Positions 1 through 10,010 are shown, counted from the first letter of the stretch. The stretch: 35,889 nt of DNA from JANNRR01 sp031401675 (GCA_031401675.1 JANNRR010000144.1:1-35889); one strand, 5' to 3'. Made by a program: numbers and translations. Notes: generated by a model from the letters alone, not told the origin.

Positions 1-21
1 GAGGGGGGCAGCGCCCCCCTC
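1..21 (-). terminator. Hairpin downstream of the periplasmic cyclophilin gene
   Basis: A perfect 9-bp inverted repeat, GAGGGGGGC-AGC-GCCCCCCTC, lies 6 nt beyond the stop codon of the cyclophilin gene that reads leftwards. It would form a very stable stem with a 3-nt loop. Any T-tract would lie outside the window, so an intrinsic terminator is likely but not proven. Confidence 0.5.
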
Positions 22-27
22 GCCTGC

Positions 28-640
28 CTATTTCTCGACCGTGACCCGCGCCATGAAATCCGGCTCCGTCACCAGGCCGTTTTCGTTCTGGTCGCCTTTC
101 TTCAGGCCATTCACCACCTCCATGCCCGCGATCACCGCGCCGACCACGGTATAGTCGCCGTCCAGATGCGGCGCGGCGGCAAAGGTGATGAAGAACTGGC
201 TGTTGGCACTGTCGGGGCTGGCCGACCGCGCCATGCCGACTACGCCGGCGTCGAACGGCAGGCCGGAGAACTCGGCCGCAAGGTCGGGCAGGTCAGAGCC
301 GCCGCGCCCGGCCATCGCCGGGTCGGAGCCGACACGCCCGAACTCGACATCGCCCGACTGCGCCATGAAGCCGTCGATCACCCGGTGGAACATGACATTG
401 TCATAGGCCCCGGCTTCGGCCAGCGCCACGATCCGGGCCACATGATTGGGGGCGACATCGGCGCGCAGGTCGATGACGATACGCCCGGTTGTGCTGCCGC
501 CGACCTCGATCACCAGATTGGGCCCGGCGGTATCGTCGACCTCGGCCTGGGCCCGGGTCTGCACCCCGTTCGAGAACAGCAGAAACGCGGCCACGGCAGC
601 GATGCCTGCTCCGGCCAGGCCGCCGGCAATGATGCGCCCG

Positions 641-648
<8 letters not shown>
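28..648 (-). CDS. ppiA: Membrane-anchored/periplasmic peptidyl-prolyl cis-trans isomerase (cyclophilin)
   Basis: This 206-aa protein has an N-terminal hydrophobic segment (about residues 6-25) that acts as an uncleaved anchor or a signal peptide, followed by a cyclophilin domain (about 45-205). Cyclophilin hallmarks are visible: FHRVIDGFMAQSGD, the SPDSANSQFFI block and the HLDGDYTVVG block. These carry the catalytic Arg, the Gln/Phe core and the His/Leu binding residues of the family. It should isomerise X-Pro bonds in envelope proteins. The ATG overlaps the end of the upstream cyclophilin gene by 8 nt, so the two are translationally coupled and probably arose by duplication, one copy then gaining an export signal. 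The symbol is by analogy; specificity cannot be read from sequence. Confidence 0.88.
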
Positions 649-1147
<499 letters not shown>

Positions 1148-1277
1148 TTTGGCCTCCTGCAGGTTTTGGCGGCAAACTAGTGCGGCGGCGTGCCGAGGGA
1201 AAGGGCAAAGCTACACGCATTGCCACAGCATCGCGGTGCCGGTGCCTCGCGTGCGGTATACGGGCGGTTCACAGGCG

Positions 1278-1306
1278 GTTGACGGATGCGCCGCGATGCG
1301 GTCAAC
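1278..1306. promoter_or_regulatory. Inverted repeat upstream of pgk, possible promoter/operator
   Basis: GTTGAC (1278-1283) and GTCAAC (1301-1306) form a 6-bp inverted repeat with a 17-bp spacer, ending 28 bp before the pgk start. The left arm contains TTGACG, a good -35, but the matching -10 position (TCAACA) is poor. It may be an operator overlapping a weak promoter, or chance. Confidence 0.25.
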
Positions 1307-1334
1307 AGGGGCCGACAAGGCGAAGGAGCACGCG

Positions 1335-2528
1335 ATGGCCTGGAAGACCCTGGATGACATGGTGCTGACCGGCAAGGTGGTGCTGGTGCGCGTCGACATC
1401 AACGTGCCGATGGAAAACGGCGTGGTCACCGACGCTACCCGGATCGAAAAGATCGTGCCGACCATCCGCGACATCGTGTCCAAGGGCGGCCGTCCGGTGC
1501 TGCTGGCGCATTTCGGGCGGCCAAAGGCGGCCCCCGACCCGGCCTTTTCGCTGCGCCAGGTGTTGCCGGCGCTGAAGGCGGCGCTGCCGGGGCGCCGGGT
1601 GCTGTTTGCCGAGGATTGCATCGGTGCGGCGGCCAAGCAGGCGGTGGCGGCGCTGCAGTCGGGCGATGTGCTGCTTTTGGAAAACACCCGCTTTCACCCG
1701 GGCGAGGAAAAGAACGACCCGGTGTTTGCGGCCTCGCTGGCTGCCCTGGGCGATGTCTTTGTCAACGATGCCTTTTCCGCCGCCCACCGCGCCCATGCCT
1801 CGACCGAGGCGATTGCCCGACTGCTGCCCGCCTGCGCCGGGCGGCTGATGGCGGCGGAGTTGAAGGCGCTGGAGGCAGCCCTTGGCAGCCCCGAGCGGCC
1901 GGTGGTGGCGGTGGTCGGCGGCGCCAAGGTTTCGACCAAGCTGGAACTCCTGGGCAATCTGGTGACCCGGGTCAATCATCTGGTGATCGGCGGCGGCATG
2001 GCCAACACATTCCTGGTAGCGCAGGGCGTGCAGGTCGGCAAAAGCCTGGCCGAGCGCGACCTGTCGGCGACGGCGCTGGCAATTCTGGCCAGGGCCAAGA
2101 CGGCAGGCTGCGCCGTTCACCTGCCGGTGGATGTGGTGGTGGCTTGGGAGTTTGCCGCCCATGTCCGGCATCTGACCGTGTCGGTGGACAAGTGCCCGGC
2201 GGACGCGATGATTCTGGATGCCGGACCCGAGACGGTGGCGCGGCTGGCACGGGTGTTCGACAGTTGCCGGACGCTGATCTGGAACGGCCCGCTCGGGGCG
2301 TTCGAACTGGTGCCGTTCGACGCGGCGACCAATGCGGCGGCCCATATCGTTGCGGCCCGGACCAGGGCGGGCAAGCTGATTTCGGTGGCGGGTGGGGGCG
2401 ATACCGTGGCGGCGCTGAACAAGGCCGGGGTGGCCGGCGACTTCAGCTACATCTCCACCGCCGGTGGCGCATTTCTGGAATGGATGGAAGGCAAGACCCT
2501 GCCGGGTGTTGCCGCTTTGAGGATTTAG
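1335..2528 (+). CDS. pgk: Phosphoglycerate kinase
   Basis: A 397-aa enzyme of normal family length that interconverts 1,3-bisphosphoglycerate + ADP and 3-phosphoglycerate + ATP in glycolysis, gluconeogenesis and the Calvin cycle. The N-terminal signature VLVRVDINVP (residues 16-25), the substrate-binding AHFGRPK (about 59-65), the hinge motif VVGGAKVSTKLELL and the C-terminal nucleotide-binding SVAGGGDTVAAL are all present. The start at 1335 is chosen for the AAGGAG six bases upstream and because the domain begins at once; the longer open frame upstream is not needed. The aldolase gene follows 126 bp downstream with its own promoter signals. Confidence 0.97.
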   Translation: MAWKTLDDMVLTGKVVLVRVDINVPMENGVVTDATRIEKIVPTIRDIVSKGGRPVLLAHFGRPKAAPDPAFSLRQVLPALKAALPGRRVLFAEDCIGAAAKQAVAALQSGDVLLLENTRFHPGEEKNDPVFAASLAALGDVFVNDAFSAAHRAHASTEAIARLLPACAGRLMAAELKALEAALGSPERPVVAVVGGAKVSTKLELLGNLVTRVNHLVIGGGMANTFLVAQGVQVGKSLAERDLSATALAILARAKTAGCAVHLPVDVVVAWEFAAHVRHLTVSVDKCPADAMILDAGPETVARLARVFDSCRTLIWNGPLGAFELVPFDAATNAAAHIVAARTRAGKLISVAGGGDTVAALNKAGVAGDFSYISTAGGAFLEWMEGKTLPGVAALRI

Positions 2529-2544
2529 CGGCCAATCTGCCGGT

Positions 2545-2560
2545 CTGTTGGCGCTAACAG
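2545..2560. promoter_or_regulatory. LacI-family-type operator upstream of the aldolase gene (CceR-like)
   Basis: CTGTTGGCGCTAACAG is a 16-bp palindrome with a single mismatch and a central CG, the usual shape of LacI/GalR operators. It resembles, from memory, the TGTTANCGNTAACA-type site of CceR in Rhodobacter sphaeroides, a regulator of central carbon metabolism. Its centre lies about 45 bp upstream of the start point predicted from the adjacent -35/-10, a position that favours activation. The regulator itself is not in this window. Confidence 0.55.
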
Positions 2561-2562
2561 CG

Positions 2563-2591
2563 TTGCACGGACGAATTGCCGCTCTTATGGG
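2563..2591 (+). promoter_or_regulatory. Predicted promoter of the aldolase gene
   Basis: A -35 TTGCAC (2563-2568) and a -10 TATGGG (2586-2591) are separated by 17 bp, placing transcription start near 2598 and giving a leader of about 55 nt. The palindromic operator ends 2 bp upstream of the -35. Downstream, the leader has an imperfect direct repeat (GGCTTTTGCACCAA near 2590, GGCTCTTGCAACCAA near 2618) of unknown meaning. Confidence 0.45.
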
Positions 2592-2654
2592 CTTTTGCAC
2601 CAAGTCTTTTGCCCAAAGGCTCTTGCAACCAATCGAACCTGAAAGGAAACCGGA

Positions 2655-3584
2655 ATGCGTGCAACCAAGGTCGTGCAGAAAATCCTGAGCAATTACGAAG
2701 GCGAAGTCCCCGGGGTCAAGGCCAACCTGGCCCGGATGCTGATGCAGGGCAAGCTGGGCGGCACCGGCACGATGATCATCCTGCCGGTCGATCAGGGGTT
2801 CGAACATGGCCCGGCGCGCAGCTTTGCCGCCAATCCGGCGTCGTATGACCCGCATTATCATTATCAGCTGGCCATCGATGCCGGCCTGAACGCCTTTGCC
2901 GCCCCCCTTGGGATGATCGAGGCCGGGGCCGATACCTTTGCCGGACAGATCCCGACGATCCTGAAGGTGAACTCGTCCAATTCGCTGTTGTCGGGCACCG
3001 CCGGAAAGGATCAGGCTATCACGGCCTGCGTCGATGATGCGCTGCGGCTGGGCTGCGGCGCCATCGGCTTCACCATCTATCCGGGCAGCGATTGCTCGCT
3101 GGACATGTTCGAGGAAATCAGCGCGATGCGGGCCGAAGCGGCGGCCAAGGGCGTGGCCACGGTGATCTGGTCCTATCCGCGCGGCGAGGGCGTGACCAAA
3201 GACGGCGAAACCGGGATCGATGTCGCCGCCTATGCCGCGCAGATCGCGGCCCTGCTGGGGGCGCACATCATCAAGATCAAGCTGTCAACCGACCATCTGA
3301 TGCTGGGAGAGGCGAAAAAGGTCTATGAGGCGGAAAAGATCGACATCGCCAGTCAGGCGGCGCGGGTGCGGCACTGCATGCAGGCCAGCTTCAACGGGCG
3401 GCGGATCGTGGTGTTTTCGGGCGGCGCGAAAAAGGGCCAGGATTCGGTCTACGACGACGCCCGCGCCATCCGCGACGGCGGCGGCAACGGCTCGATCATC
3501 GGGCGCAACTCGTTCCAGCGGCCCCGGGCGGATGCGCTGGAATTGCTGGGCAAACTGGTGAACATCTACCTCGGCCGGGGCTGA
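2655..3584 (+). CDS. Class I fructose-bisphosphate aldolase (DhnA/FbaB type)
   Basis: A 309-aa aldolase of the DhnA/FbaB TIM-barrel family, which uses a Schiff-base lysine rather than a metal to cleave fructose 1,6-bisphosphate. Visible marks are ILPVDQGFEHGP (about residues 42-53), the NSSNSLL loop, and the strand HIIKIKLSTDH with lysines at 207 and 209, one of which should be the Schiff-base residue. The C-terminal FSGGAKKGQD and GGGNGSIIGRNSFQR segments fit the phosphate-binding end of the barrel. The ATG at 2655 follows GAAAGGAAACCGGA. It sits behind pgk in the same direction but with its own promoter and operator, which suits separate control of gluconeogenic flux. Confidence 0.9.
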   Translation: MRATKVVQKILSNYEGEVPGVKANLARMLMQGKLGGTGTMIILPVDQGFEHGPARSFAANPASYDPHYHYQLAIDAGLNAFAAPLGMIEAGADTFAGQIPTILKVNSSNSLLSGTAGKDQAITACVDDALRLGCGAIGFTIYPGSDCSLDMFEEISAMRAEAAAKGVATVIWSYPRGEGVTKDGETGIDVAAYAAQIAALLGAHIIKIKLSTDHLMLGEAKKVYEAEKIDIASQAARVRHCMQASFNGRRIVVFSGGAKKGQDSVYDDARAIRDGGGNGSIIGRNSFQRPRADALELLGKLVNIYLGRG

Positions 3585-3595
3585 CGGGGCAACCG

Positions 3596-3618
3596 GAGCC
3601 TCCGGCGGGGATATTTGG
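3596..3618 (+). repeat. Dispersed intergenic motif (CTCCGGCGGGGATATTTGG type), copy 1
   Basis: GCCTCCGGCGGGGATATTTGG lies 14 nt after the aldolase stop, in the sense orientation. A near-identical core (CCTCCGGCGGGGATAT) follows the terminase gene at 25438-25456 on the minus strand, and a related CCCCGAGGATATTTTT follows the lysozyme gene near 29938-29956. From memory, such motifs are frequent at gene ends in Rhodobacterales. Confidence 0.55.
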
Positions 3619-3634
3619 CGAAAAAGGAACGAGG

Positions 3635-5227
3635 TCAGGGCAGGATGGCGCTGATCAGGTGATCGGTTTCAAGACCCGCGACTGCGCCCGCGACATGGCC
3701 GCGGTCGCCCGCCAGCCGGGTGGCGATGAAGCCATCGGCAACGGCGGCTTCGGCGCCCTGCAATAGGGTGGCGGCGGTCAGGAGCAGGGCGGTGCGTTCG
3801 GCGAACCAGCGGGCCTCGGCCTCGTCCGGCGGGCCGGGCCAGCGGGCGCGGTGCTGGCGCAGCGCTTCATCATAGCGGCGGTCGGCCCCGATGGCCGCAT
3901 CCAGTTCCTGCTGCAGGGTCTGTGCCGGCAGCGGATCGCGGGCCAGGGTGCGCAGGATATCCAGGCAGATGACGTTGCCCGAGCCTTCCCAGATGCCGTT
4001 CAGCGGGGCCTCGCGGTACAGAAGCGGCAGCGGCGTATCCTCGACATAGCCCATGCCGCCCAGCACCTCCATCGCTTCGGCCACCACGACGATGCAGCGT
4101 TTGTTGTTCAGGAACTTGGCCAGCGCCACGGCGATGCGGGCAAAGGCGCGCGCCTCGGGGGTCTGACCGTCAAACGCCTGCGCCACCCGCATACCCAAAG
4201 CCAGCGCCCCCTGCCAGTCCAGTGACAGATCGGCCAGCACCGCCCGCATCAACGGCTGATCGATCAGGCGGCGCTGAAAGGCGCTGCGGCCCTGGCACCA
4301 CCAGACCGCCTCGGCCAGGGCGGCGCGCATCAGGCCGGCCGGGGCAAGTGCGGTATCCAGCCGGGTGTGGTGGACCATCTGCAGGATGGCGCGCACCCCC
4401 TGGCCTTCGGCGCCGATCCTTGCGGCCTCGGCCCCGTGATACTCGATCTCGGCCGAGGCATTGGCACGGTTGCCGAGCTTGTCCTTCAGCCGCAGCAGGT
4501 GGAGCGCGTTGCGGCTGCCGTCGGCGCGCCAGCGCGGCACCAGAAAGCAGGTCAGGCCATTCTGTGCCTGCGCCAGCGTCAGGAACGCATCCGACATCGG
4601 CGCGGAACAGAACCATTTGTGGCCGGTCAGGCTGTAGCTGTCGCCGGTGCGGGTAGCCTGCGTGGTGTTGGCGCGCAGGTCCGAGCCGCCCTGCCTTTCG
4701 GTCATCGCCATGCCGATGGTGGCTCCGGTCTTGCGGTCCGACGGGCAGTCGTCGGGATCGTAGCTGCGCGACAAGAGGCGCGGCGACCAGAGTGCGGCCA
4801 GACCCGGTTCGGCCTGCAGCGCCGGCCAGGCGGCATAGGTCATCGTCATCGGGCAGCAGGTGGCGGGTTCGACCTGGGAATGCAGGTAGACCATCGCCGC
4901 ATGGGTGGCGTGGCCGCCCGGCGCCTGCCAAGGCAGCGCCGCGTAACCGGCGGCCAGACCAAGGCGCAGCAAGTCGTGATAGGCCGGGTGGAACGTCACC
5001 TGATCCAGCCGGCGGCCACCGCGGTCAAACAGCGCCAGTTCGGGCGGATGCCGGTTGGCGGCACGCGCGGCCATGGCCCATTTCTGGCGGCCAAGTTCGG
5101 CGGCATGAGCCGCCAGATGCGCGGCATCGGCTCCGGCAGCGGCACTGGTGCTGCAAAGCGGCTGGTCCGCCCGCCACGGGTCGCGGTCAACGGGCGGGGT
5201 CGGCTGGTTGAAGGGGTCAGGGGTCAT
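3635..5227 (-). CDS. AidB-like acyl-CoA dehydrogenase family flavoprotein
   Basis: A 530-aa protein, close to the length of E. coli AidB (about 540). The first 150 or so residues are the extended AidB-type N-terminal region, followed by the FAD/substrate middle domain (MAMTERQGGSDLRANTTQA near 173-191, TGHKWFCSAP near 201-210) and a C-terminal helical domain with AMEVLGGMGYVED and REAPLNGIWEGSGNVI. Glu414 in IWEGSGN corresponds to the catalytic base of the family. It could oxidise an acyl-CoA (often annotated isovaleryl-CoA dehydrogenase) or act as AidB does in the alkylation response; sequence alone does not decide. The start at 5227 has GGAGG six bases upstream; an in-frame 30-residue upstream extension lacks support. 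It is a lone gene, convergent with the aldolase. Confidence 0.88.
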   Translation of the reverse strand: MTPDPFNQPTPPVDRDPWRADQPLCSTSAAAGADAAHLAAHAAELGRQKWAMAARAANRHPPELALFDRGGRRLDQVTFHPAYHDLLRLGLAAGYAALPWQAPGGHATHAAMVYLHSQVEPATCCPMTMTYAAWPALQAEPGLAALWSPRLLSRSYDPDDCPSDRKTGATIGMAMTERQGGSDLRANTTQATRTGDSYSLTGHKWFCSAPMSDAFLTLAQAQNGLTCFLVPRWRADGSRNALHLLRLKDKLGNRANASAEIEYHGAEAARIGAEGQGVRAILQMVHHTRLDTALAPAGLMRAALAEAVWWCQGRSAFQRRLIDQPLMRAVLADLSLDWQGALALGMRVAQAFDGQTPEARAFARIAVALAKFLNNKRCIVVVAEAMEVLGGMGYVEDTPLPLLYREAPLNGIWEGSGNVICLDILRTLARDPLPAQTLQQELDAAIGADRRYDEALRQHRARWPGPPDEAEARWFAERTALLLTAATLLQGAEAAVADGFIATRLAGDRGHVAGAVAGLETDHLISAILP

Positions 5228-5423
5228 TGGCAGCCTCCGGGTCTTGCCCACCCAGAATAGCCGATTGCGTCGTGCGGCCCTATGGGGTTTGCGATGGTGC
5301 AGGGCGGTGCCGTGCAACAGGGCAATGATCCGTAAAGATTGGGGATTCCCATTGCGTTACGACTGTGCCATAGTTTACGCAGCAGCCCGTCAGAGGCGGC
5401 ATGAGGCAGAACGGCAGTTGACG

Positions 5424-5726
5424 ATGATCAGACCGCGTACCCGCCCGTCGCTTGGGCCTGTGATGTATTTCCTGCTGGCCTTCACGCTAGGCAGCTACTT
5501 CACCTTTGCCGCGGTGCAGGGCGACTATGGCCTGTTCCAGCGCATCCAGATCGACGCCGAGGCCGAGGCGCTGCGCATCGAACGCGACCGGCTGCTGGCC
5601 GAGCTGGCGGTGCTGGAAAACAAGACGCACCGCTTGTCGGACGGCTATCTGGACCTTGACCTCTTGGACCAGCAGGCCCGCGACGTGCTGGGACTGCTGC
5701 GCACCGACGAGCTGGTCATCCGCTAG
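5424..5726 (+). CDS. ftsB: Cell division protein FtsB/DivIC-like septum formation initiator
   Basis: A 100-aa bitopic protein with a short basic cytoplasmic N-terminus, one membrane segment (about residues 12-30), then a periplasmic coiled coil (about 38-65, rich in Glu/Leu/Arg) and a C-terminal tail ending RTDELVIR. This is the architecture of FtsB, which joins FtsL and FtsQ in the divisome. Its place directly upstream of pdhA is common in alphaproteobacteria. The start at 5424 places the membrane segment at the usual distance; the Shine-Dalgarno is weak, and the frame is open for about 90 codons further upstream without FtsB-like sequence. Confidence 0.85.
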   Translation: MIRPRTRPSLGPVMYFLLAFTLGSYFTFAAVQGDYGLFQRIQIDAEAEALRIERDRLLAELAVLENKTHRLSDGYLDLDLLDQQARDVLGLLRTDELVIR

Positions 5727-5782
5727 GCTGAACCGGCCACCGCCCTGCCCGCATTGTGCCTCGCCCCTCGGCACGTCCCGAA

Positions 5783-5810
5783 AACCCTGCATTGCCTGCA
5801 GGTCAGGGTT
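5783..5810. promoter_or_regulatory. Inverted repeat in the ftsB-pdhA intergenic region
   Basis: AACCCTG (5783-5789) and CAGGGTT (5804-5810) form a perfect 7-bp inverted repeat with a 14-nt spacer that itself contains the palindrome CCTGCAGG. No T-run follows, so this is not a convincing terminator. It is more likely an operator or RNA hairpin in front of the pdh promoter region. The likely pdh promoter (TTGCCC, 18 bp, TAGTCT) lies just downstream at 5819-5848 and is only moderately convincing. Confidence 0.35.
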
Positions 5811-5899
5811 GTGCCCATTTGCCCTAGCCCTTGCCGATATGCTAGTCTAGAGATGGTTTAACACTGAACTACTCCACCTTGCGACGGGAACCCAAAGGC

Positions 5900-6916
5900 A
5901 TGGCCGCACGAAAATCCCCCGAAAAATCAAACATATCCCGCGAAGAGTTGCTGGGATACTACCGCGAAATGCTGCTGATCCGGCGATTCGAGGAGAAGGC
6001 GGGGCAGCTGTACGGGATGGGGCTGATTGGCGGATTCTGCCATCTGTACATCGGGCAGGAAGCCGTGGTGGTCGGGCTGGAAGCGGCCGCCGAACCCGGC
6101 GACAAGCGTATCACCAGCTACCGCGATCATGGCCATATGCTGGCCTGCGGCATGGACCCAAAGGGCGTCATGGCCGAACTGACCGGGCGGTCTGGCGGCT
6201 ACTCGCGCGGCAAGGGCGGCAGCATGCACATGTTCAGCAAGGACAAGCACTTCTATGGCGGGCACGGCATCGTCGCCGCGCAGGTGCCGCTGGGGGCCGG
6301 GCTGGCGTTTGCCGACAAGTACCTCGACAACAAGCGCGTGACCTTCACCTATTTCGGCGACGGGGCGGCGAACCAGGGCCAGGTGTACGAAACCTACAAC
6401 ATGGCCGAGTTGTGGAATCTGCCGGTGGTGTTCGTGATCGAGAACAACCAGTATGCGATGGGCACCTCGGTCAAGCGCTCCACCCACTCCAAGACCCTGT
6501 GGGAACGCGGTGCCGCCTATGGCATCAAGGGCGAGGCGGTGGACGGCATGGATGTGCTGGCGGTCAAGGCCGCCGGGGAAAAGGCGGTGGCCGCCTGCCG
6601 CGCCGGCCAGGGGCCGTACATTCTGGAAATGATGACCTATCGCTACCGCGGCCATTCGATGTCCGATCCGGCCAAGTACCGGACCCGCGAAGAGGTGCAG
6701 AAGATGCGCGATGAAAAGGATGCCATAGAGCATGTGCGCGACCTTCTGATCGGCGGTGGTCTGGCCAGCGACGACGATCTGAAGGCAATCGATCGTGACA
6801 TCAAGGCCGTGGTCAACGAAAGTGCCGAATTTGCCAAGGACAGCCCGGAACCGCAGCTTTCGGAGCTGTGGACGGATATCTACGCCGAACTTCCCCTGCA
6901 AACGGGAGCCGCGTAA
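5900..6916 (+). CDS. pdhA: Pyruvate dehydrogenase E1 component, alpha subunit
   Basis: A 338-aa E1 alpha that, with E1 beta, decarboxylates pyruvate using thiamine diphosphate and passes the acetyl group to the lipoyl domains. The ThDP/Mg site reads GDGAANQGQ (residues 153-161) ending in ENNQ (181-184), and the loop YRGHSMSDP corresponds to the phosphorylation-loop region of the family. The start at 5900 is chosen because the family begins close to there; an upstream in-frame TTG at 5879 would add seven residues. The TAA stop shares its last A with the ATG of the VOC gene. It is the first gene of pdhA-VOC-pdhB-pdhC. Confidence 0.96.
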   Translation: MAARKSPEKSNISREELLGYYREMLLIRRFEEKAGQLYGMGLIGGFCHLYIGQEAVVVGLEAAAEPGDKRITSYRDHGHMLACGMDPKGVMAELTGRSGGYSRGKGGSMHMFSKDKHFYGGHGIVAAQVPLGAGLAFADKYLDNKRVTFTYFGDGAANQGQVYETYNMAELWNLPVVFVIENNQYAMGTSVKRSTHSKTLWERGAAYGIKGEAVDGMDVLAVKAAGEKAVAACRAGQGPYILEMMTYRYRGHSMSDPAKYRTREEVQKMRDEKDAIEHVRDLLIGGGLASDDDLKAIDRDIKAVVNESAEFAKDSPEPQLSELWTDIYAELPLQTGAA

Positions 6917-7302
6917 TGCCACATTTCGAAATCCACGTGAATGACTGCGCTCGCGCCCGGTCATTTTATCATGGGCTTTTCGGCTGGCAGTTTGCGCCGA
7001 TGAAAGGTGCGGAAGCGGTTGACTATCAACTGATTGAGGGGAGTCAAATCGGCGGTGGCAAGGCGCTGACCGGCGGCATGATGAAGCGGAAGGGCACAGA
7101 GCCGGCATCCGGCGCGCCGATCCGTGGCGGAACCATGACCTTTGAAGTCGAAGATTGTGATGCGAGCTATGCCTGGGCCCTGGCGCACGGCGGTTCCGAA
7201 GCCCTGCCGCCAATGGACTACCCCGGCGTCGGCCGTGTCGCCTATGTCGAAGATGGTGAAGGCAACGTTGTTGGAATGATAAAGCCCGAAGGAGCCGCGT
7301 AA
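6916..7302 (+). CDS. VOC-family (glyoxalase/bleomycin-resistance fold) protein within the pdh operon
   Basis: A 128-aa single-domain protein of the vicinal oxygen chelate superfamily with two beta-alpha-beta modules: residues 1-60 open with FEIHVNDCARARSFYHGLFGW, and about 75-128 end with the typical DGEGNVVGMIKP strand. His7 and a C-terminal acidic residue are candidate metal ligands. Substrate is unknown; related proteins include glyoxalases, dioxygenases and drug-binding proteins. It sits between pdhA and pdhB, starting on the pdhA stop (TAATG). Both gene ends share GGAGCCGCGTAA, as if it had been inserted with a duplicated junction. Its codons (TTT, CAT, TAT, ATA) look less GC-rich than those of its neighbours. 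Confidence 0.82.
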   Translation: MPHFEIHVNDCARARSFYHGLFGWQFAPMKGAEAVDYQLIEGSQIGGGKALTGGMMKRKGTEPASGAPIRGGTMTFEVEDCDASYAWALAHGGSEALPPMDYPGVGRVAYVEDGEGNVVGMIKPEGAA

Positions 7303-7303
7303 G

Positions 7304-8689
<1,386 letters not shown>

Positions 8690-8699
8690 GGAGGGCGCG

Positions 8700-10010
8700 A
8701 TGCCAACGGAAATTCTGATGCCCGCGCTGTCGCCCACTATGGAAGAGGGCACACTGGCGAAATGGCTGGTCAAGGAGGGTCAGGCGGTGAAATCCGGCGA
8801 CCTGTTGGCCGAGATCGAAACCGACAAGGCCACGATGGAATTCGAGGCGGTCGATGAAGGCGTGATCGGCAAACTGCTGGTAGCCGAGGGCACCGCCGGG
8901 GTGAAAGTGAACACGCCGATTGCCGTGCTGCTTGGCGACGGCGAGGCTGTCGGTTCATCCGCCGCCGCCAGACCCGCTGCCGCCGCTCCGGCCCCGGTCG
9001 CGGCGACAGCAGTCGCGATGGCGCCAGCCCAACCAGCCCCACCCGAAGCCGCTTCGGCGGCCGCTGCTGCAGCCCCGCCAACTGGTCCCAGGATTTTCGC
9101 CTCACCCCTGGCGCGGCGGATCGCTGCCGACAAGGGCCTGACCCTGGCCGGGATCGCCGGGTCCGGCCCGCATGGCCGGATTGTCAAAGCCGATGTCGAC
9201 GGCGCCAAAGTCAATATACAGACCGCTGGGGCGGCCCCTGCCCCAACGCCTGCTGCCACCAAGGCAGCGATGCCGGTCAGCGCCAGTGCCGATCTCGTCG
9301 CCCGGATGTACGAAGGCCGCGCCTACGAGGTGATCACGCTCGACGGCATGCGGAAGATCATCGCGGCGCGCCTGACCGAAGCCAAACAGACCATTCCGCA
9401 TTTCTACCTGCGCCGCGATGTTCAGCTGGATGCCCTGTTGAGTTTCCGCGAGCAACTGAACCGGCAACTGGAGGCGCGCGCGGTCAAGCTGTCGGTGAAC
9501 GACTTCCTGATCAAGGCGTGTGCACTGGCCCTGCAGGCGGTGCCTAACGCCAATGCGGTCTGGGCGGGTGATCGCATCTTCCGGATGAAGGCCTCGGATG
9601 TCGCAGTGGCAGTCGCCATCGAAGGCGGGCTGTTCACCCCAGTGCTGCGGGACGCCCATCTGAAATCGCTGTCCGGCCTGTCATCCGAAATGAAGGACCT
9701 GGCGGCACGGGCCAGGGTCCGCAAACTAGCGCCGCAGGAGTATCAGGGTGGCAGTTTCGCGATTTCCAATCTGGGAATGTTCGGTATCGATAGTTTCGAT
9801 GCCGTGATCAACCCGCCGCATGGCTCGATCCTGGCCGTCGGGGCCGGGGTGAAACGACCGGTTGTGGCCAGCGACGGTACCATCAAGGTAGCGACCGTCA
9901 TGTCGATGACCTTGTCAGTCGACCACCGGGTGATCGATGGGGCCCTTGGCGCAGATTTCCTGAAGGCCATTATCGGAAATCTCGAAAACCCGATGGCAAT
10001 GCTGGCCTGA
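8700..10010 (+). CDS. pdhC: Dihydrolipoamide acetyltransferase (pyruvate dehydrogenase E2)
   Basis: A 436-aa E2 core protein that transfers the acetyl group from lipoyl-lysine to CoA and scaffolds the complex. It has one lipoyl domain (residues 2-80, Lys43), an Ala/Pro-rich hinge (about 85-129), the E1/E3-binding domain (about 131-167, IFASPLARRIAADKG) and the catalytic domain (about 205-436). The active-site HRVIDG is visible with His409 and Asp413. It starts 10 nt after pdhB with GGGAGG upstream. No E3 (lpd) gene follows: the unit ends at a strong terminator, so E3 must be encoded elsewhere. Confidence 0.97.
   Translation: MPTEILMPALSPTMEEGTLAKWLVKEGQAVKSGDLLAEIETDKATMEFEAVDEGVIGKLLVAEGTAGVKVNTPIAVLLGDGEAVGSSAAARPAAAAPAPVAATAVAMAPAQPAPPEAASAAAAAAPPTGPRIFASPLARRIAADKGLTLAGIAGSGPHGRIVKADVDGAKVNIQTAGAAPAPTPAATKAAMPVSASADLVARMYEGRAYEVITLDGMRKIIAARLTEAKQTIPHFYLRRDVQLDALLSFREQLNRQLEARAVKLSVNDFLIKACALALQAVPNANAVWAGDRIFRMKASDVAVAVAIEGGLFTPVLRDAHLKSLSGLSSEMKDLAARARVRKLAPQEYQGGSFAISNLGMFGIDSFDAVINPPHGSILAVGAGVKRPVVASDGTIKVATVMSMTLSVDHRVIDGALGADFLKAIIGNLENPMAMLA

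Noticed and set aside
1302..3266. 654-codon open frame on the minus strand opposite pgk and the aldolase gene
   Set aside because: It is antisense to two clearly identified genes and has no recognisable domain; long antisense frames are common in GC-rich DNA.
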